Below are positions 59,086 to 64,000 of a stretch of DNA of 64,000 nt, one piece after another. Numbering within the stretch: the stretch's first letter is position 1; each line of letters starts with the position of its first letter. Both the position numbers and the translations under genes were made by a program. Origin of the DNA: Eupeodes corollae (Eukaryota; Arthropoda; Insecta; Diptera; Syrphidae); the NCBI RefSeq assembly GCF_945859685.1, contig NC_079150.1:3594831-3658830 (forward strand). Reading direction: 5' to 3'. The notes below the pieces were generated by a model. That model saw nothing but the letters and a program-made list of their open reading frames with translations, made no database searches and was not told where the DNA came from.

Positions 59086-60566
59086 GTAAGTATATTCATA
59101 GTTAAAATAATTTATTTTGATTAGAAATCAGTTGCCTAGAGTTTTGTTTAAATTTAAAATATTTTAAGATATTCTGATTTCTTTCAACATTTAAAATTTT
59201 TGTTTGCAAACATAAGGAGTACAATCTTAAGCGTTTTCATAAAGCAATAACACTGAACATAATTAAAGAAAGACGTATTGCCTTGAAAATTTTATGTAAG
59301 TATTTCAGCTTTCTCCTTTGAAAGATATATATACTAAAAAAAACTTTAAGATGTCTGTATGAATGTCGTCTCAAGGTATGTATGTATGTATATATTTATA
59401 AAAACTTGCTTGTAAGCAAATAACATATCATAAAGGTTGTTTGTTCAATAAAGTTTTTTTTTCTAAGACCAGGCCTGGATCTTGAGCATAAAGTTACACA
59501 AATAGCCTTTTCTTATAGCTTTTCTACTTTACAAGCATTACAAAATATGAATAACAACACACCTTCAATAAGCAGAATTTTTGACAGCATTCCCAAAATC
59601 GAATTCTATGTACCAGACCACTTCAAAAGCAAAATAACTTGACATATAATATATAAATTCTTATATTTTATAAATTCCTAAAAACATACATTCACCATTG
59701 TACGATTATTAAACTAATGGCAGAATCAATTAAGTACCCAACAGTACTTACAACCAGAATAATCAAAAGCTTTTCACGTTTTTGACAGCGACACATCCAA
59801 ATAACACATAGACACCTCCTTAAAAAAGACAAAAAAGTACAAGCTGCCATTTCTGCCGGTCCAGTCATATCTTTACACTAGACATCATTTGAGCACTTTT
59901 CATATTTAAATATATTTAAAATATATATATAAGGCATACAAAATTTTAAAAATACTTTAATTTGAATATAATACATTTTCAAACATTATTTGTTGGTTCA
60001 ATTTAGAGATCCCCTGTATCCCCGTGCTTACATTCATTTAATAATTATTATTTACTTAAAGTCCTTTCAAGTACTTTCTTTTTGTACTTTAATTCTTTTT
60101 TAAACAATTTTTATTAAATCAGAATGTGTAATATTATTTGTTTTTAAATGAAAAATTAATTAAAAGTATTGATATATTAAAATACAAATATCAAAAATGA
60201 CTTGTTTTTTACGAAACCATAAATTGCAAAAGGCAAATTGAAAATTAAAAACTAAAGTATTGCATGCAAAGAAAGAAATCTATAGAAATCTAAAGAAATA
60301 TTATAGATCGATTTAGATAATAAATCGGTTATTTCCTTTATTTTCTCCCAATCCAAGCCTGATGTGTTAAAATCATTGAACTTTTCTGTTCAACACTTTC
60401 CACTCATCTTTTAAACTGAGTTGGGGATTGTTACAGACATAGGCTTCTAGTCATATCGTTTCAAATCGTAACAATCTTGTTTTTATGAACAAAAATAGTA
60501 AACGGTGGTTAACAATATTTAAAAAAATATACAGAAATTTGGTAATTTCTGAATTTGTGCCCTATA
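59086..60566. other. No gene seen
   Basis: Intron-like or intergenic AT-rich sequence with short ATGT microsatellites near 59380. Confidence 0.4.
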
Positions 60567-60568
60567 TA

Positions 60569-61152
60569 CAGTCCCTGGCCATATTATTAGACGCACTTTA
60601 GATTTTATGCAAAATCTTAATTTCCAGTTATTTTTTAATCAGGCTTTTGTAATGCATTTAAATTATTTTGTATGCAGAATATGAACTACTTCCTAGAAAT
60701 AAAGCAACAGATTTAAATATTTTTTTTTTTTAAATTAATATTTTCAGTTTTGTTGTTGTTATTTTTGTAAATTTTTTCAATATTTTGTTGAACCTCCTTT
60801 TGCTTTAATAAGAGCCTCAATTCTGCGCGGCATACTGTCAATGCATGATTTGACTGTTTCCTGTATTTGTGGGTGGTGATTCCACACGTGAATTACTCTT
60901 TCAAGAAGCGACCGCATCCTTAGCTACTTCCCTCTTCATTATCTCCCACACGTTTTCAATTGGGTTCATTTCAGGGCTGTTTCCAGCCAGTCCAACAGAA
61001 GGATATTTTCTTCCCTCAAATAAGTTTTTGTGGACCCGGCTGTGTGGCATGGAGCTCCATCTTGCATAAAAATGTAACATACATCCATTCTTGCGTATAA
61101 TCTAATAATTATAAAAATTCTGCAGTGTTTCTAATAATATGTCCAGGGACTG
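60569..61152 (-). mobile_element. Tc1-like element, internally deleted
   Basis: The ends are inverted, CAGTCCCTGGCCATATTATT on the left and CAGTCCCTGGACATATTATT on the right, each flanked by TA (60567-60568 and 61153-61154). On the minus strand the C-terminal third of a Tc1-like transposase survives in three frames: QDGAPCHTAGSTKTYLREEN, then PEMNPIENVWEIMKREVA, which carries the last catalytic acidic residue, then VWNHHPQIQ and MPRRIEALIKAKGG. The N-terminal DNA-binding domain and first Asp are deleted. At 584 bp it is far short of the 1.3-1.7 kb usual for Tc1-like elements. Confidence 0.88.
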
Positions 61153-61154
61153 TA

Positions 61155-64000
61155 AGGTGATTTAAGTCAATTCAATTTGATCGAAAAAAAATAGTAATTG
61201 TTAAAAAACTGTTTGCCCTGCTTAAATTTCTAAGGATCATATAATTTTTCTTCTTCGAGGTTCGAAGATCGTTGTTTCAAATGGAAACAAAATAAAACAC
61301 ATAAGTTACGTAAAGTTTCCAGCAACTTTTAGTTGCGTCCATTAGTACGAACAAGGGTGACTACTTACGAGGTTGCAACTGTGCTAAACATATTAAAGTA
61401 CGAACGTACCTTTAACTTTTGTTAGATTCCAATTCTTTGTAATTGTATAAACTGTTATAAATTATTGATTTCCAAAGTGTGTTACATTACTTAAGCATCT
61501 TAAATACATCAAAAGCAAAAGTTATAATATAATTGTTGTTATTAATTAGTTGGATATACTAAATAAACAAACCTACATACACGAAAAGAAGGGCATAAAG
61601 TGAAGAGTGAATAAAATTGACACTTGCAAAATATTCATTTGCTACTTACCTCACTCTCACAAACTTACATACGTGAGAATTTCCCTCCGCTCCGACCCGT
61701 ATACATGAAATACTTGTCGGTAAATGCAATCTTTAAAAAGTTTCCGAAATTTATTATTTTATTTTTTCCTTTGACAGTAAATATGTTTAATATGCCTGTT
61801 TAATAATGTTTTTAGATTCGTACATACATATGTACACATAAAATGAAACACGATTTTCGACAAATGTTTGTAGTTTGCCAGTTGAGTATTTATTTTCAAA
61901 GGGAAAAACCTATTACCTATCTACTTAGGTAGGTCCATTTCAGATTCAGATTAAATTTTTGACGGAGGGAAAGTTATCAAGTTTCTGTAATAAAAAAGTA
62001 GTCATATCAAAAATTTTGAAAAGAAGAGAGCTATCCTTTTCTTATTCCTGCAACATATTTGAATGTATAACTTTCTGAAATCCCAAATTCCCGTACTGTT
62101 ATCTCTTTCTTGTTCTCGACCTTGACACTTTAGCTTGATTGCACTTGTTTCACTAAAGTTAGAAAGAGTCAATCAAATAGTTATAATTGTTTCAAAAAAG
62201 AAAAGAAAACTAAATTCCAACATTCAAAAAAGAGCAGTTCAAAGGTATTACCATTAAACCCAAAGATAAATAAAAAAAAGAAAGACAGCAAAGACAAAAA
62301 CGAGAAGTACAACCAAGCAAAAAGAAAGAGAAACCAATATGTGCATAAAACTGCATGGTAGTGATGAAGTCGTGCATTGGTGGTCGACCGTCTTCGATAC
62401 CGTTTCTGTCTTCATCATCATGTGTTCTCGTTTGTATTTCTTTTTTTTGTATTAATTTTTTTTAAACAGAGAAACAATTTTTAAACAAATTTTCTTTTTA
62501 CCTATTCAAATCATCCAAATCATCGTTTTTCGTTCAAAGAATGGAATAAAAGCAAATATAATCGAGGTTCCCTACGTACGGCTTCGACAGCTTTATTCCT
62601 AAATTAAGTTTTTCTAATTTTTTTTCATTGCCCTGTGCTGATCGCTAAAGAAGTTGTTTTTGTGTTTTGCTTTATTTTCAAATAAATTATTGATTGTTAG
62701 TTGTTTCAAAGTAAAGCCTACAACAGTTTTTGAATCCATTCCATAAAAGAAGTAATAATGAATAATTTTGTGTTACTTTGGTTTGTTTCTTACAGTTCTG
62801 AGTTTTGTACTCAGGTATATAAAAATGACGGTAGTGCGAGAAACCAAAAATTTAATTGAAATGATTTCTTGTAAATTGGAAAATAAAAAAAAATATATTC
62901 AAGATTTAGCAATTTATTGATGTACGCTTGAATAAACTTTTTAAAGACTGTAACTTTAACCTAAAGCTGGAAAATTTTGTATTATTTAGAATAGAAAACA
63001 TAAATTCATCTCACCCTGAACCCTAAAGAAGTGAAATCCTATTCCTAATTACATATTTTTTATCATCTCGTTTCTCTTCCATGTGCTTCATGTATTTTAT
63101 ATATAGTGAAGTGACTATCTGTATAAATTGTGAATATTTTGCAAAGTGAATGATAGAGAGAAACATCTAGATTGCTTTCATTGTTACATCGGAAATGTAG
63201 GCATAAGAGAAAGAGGGATGTTAATGTGAGAAAATGCTTGAAGATAAGAAAGCATTCACACACGTAAAGTAACGAATGTGTGTGTGTGAGTGCGGTGTGA
63301 AGTTTGTGCAGTTATTTTACGGGATTTGGGATTGCATTCAAATTTAAATTCTACTCGTTCACGACTTATTTTGCCTTAATTGTTTAAAAAATAAAAACTT
63401 CAAAACTGTGTATCTGTATAGTCCATGCACCTATAATTAATTAATTTATACAAAATGAGTTCGATCAAATAGAATTATGTTGTCTTGTATTTAGGGGATG
63501 ATGACTACGACTTTACATTAGGTACTTTTGGCTACAATATAAATTCGTGGTTAATGAACAACTTGTTCTTGTTTTTCTTTTTTTTTGTACAAAGCTGGTA
63601 TGTGCCATGTTTGATCAAAATTTATAAGTAGTGACTTTTATGCACATATGTAACATTTTTAGCATGGCAAATGTTTGTACGTAAAGTAGGTAGTATGTGA
63701 GCTAATGAGCAATAATTGTCAAAAGTAATTTTCTTTTGTTAGATATTAAAAAGTCTAACCCAAATAACTGTTGCATTAAAAAAAAAACACATGTTTTCTA
63801 TCAAATATAAGAAAATGACATTTCCAAATTGTCGTGGGGAATCACAAAAAAACATGAGTGTTTCAAGAAGTCTGCAAATCTATCCAAAATCGGTTCAAAA
63901 CTCTTATTCCAAAAGGATCGATAGGCTAATGTCTAATTTAATTTAAACACCTATAACAATGAACAATTTATTTCCTTGTTTGCTTTGCAAATATCTACCT
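61155..64000. other. No gene seen
   Basis: AT-rich, with a GT microsatellite near 63275-63290. It may be intron of the candidate plus-strand transcript, but no exon could be supported. Confidence 0.4.

Noticed and set aside
60869..61069. 66-codon plus frame
   Set aside because: Antisense shadow of the Tc1-like transposase remnant.

Overview
The window is eukaryotic, AT-rich and intron-containing, and it looks like a fly (Diptera). Three genes can be reconstructed in full, all on the minus strand, by joining exons at consensus splice sites. They are AhcyL1, an S-adenosylhomocysteine-hydrolase-like/IRBIT protein (10201-25275, 10 coding exons, 517 aa); Lap1, an LRR and PDZ protein of the LAP/Erbin family (31053-35600, 6 exons, 1047 aa); and Zyx, zyxin with three LIM domains (44366-47257, 7 exons, 743 aa). 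I found no bacterial, CRISPR or viral-genome signature. These gene models come from reading splice sites and protein families by eye, without alignment.

Most of the remaining sequence is transposable-element debris of several ages. One element is complete and apparently recent: a BEL/Pao LTR retrotransposon (48163-54141, minus) with two 263-bp LTRs that look identical, a 5-bp target duplication and one uninterrupted 1756-codon gag-pol frame. The others are older.

Layout. 1-3.2 kb: interlocked inverted repeats, a hAT transposase fragment, a tandem array of about 164 bp period and a broken LINE. 6.06-8.23 kb: a tRNA-derived SINE split by a 5'-truncated LINE, each with its own target duplication. 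10.2-25.3 kb: AhcyL1, whose two large introns hold a Helitron helicase fragment, two short TIR elements, a SINE fragment, LINE pieces and a SINE nested in a LINE. 26.4-31 kb: repeat fragments, a mariner-like transposase fragment and an unrecognised decayed coding stretch. 31-35.6 kb: Lap1, with a transposase fossil in intron 1. 36-43.3 kb: a LINE fossil, two back-to-back TTAA-flanked short elements, a TIR repeat family and a 117-bp LINE tail. 44.4-47.3 kb: Zyx. 48.2-54.1 kb: the BEL/Pao element. 54.75-55.43 kb: a LINE fossil. 56.4-59.1 kb: two candidate 5' non-coding exons of a plus-strand gene that would continue past the window. 60.57-61.15 kb: an internally deleted Tc1-like element.

The three host genes do not form a pathway. 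AhcyL1 is a metabolic and signalling regulator. Lap1 is a cortical scaffold. Zyx is a focal-adhesion and actin adaptor. In Drosophila melanogaster, as I recall, they lie on different chromosome arms, with Zyx on the dot chromosome, so their closeness here suggests a genome arrangement unlike Drosophila or an assembly join. I see no new molecular system. The most interesting material is the intact BEL/Pao element whose stop codon lies in its LTR, the dated nested insertions, the paired TTAA elements and the very small last coding exon of AhcyL1.
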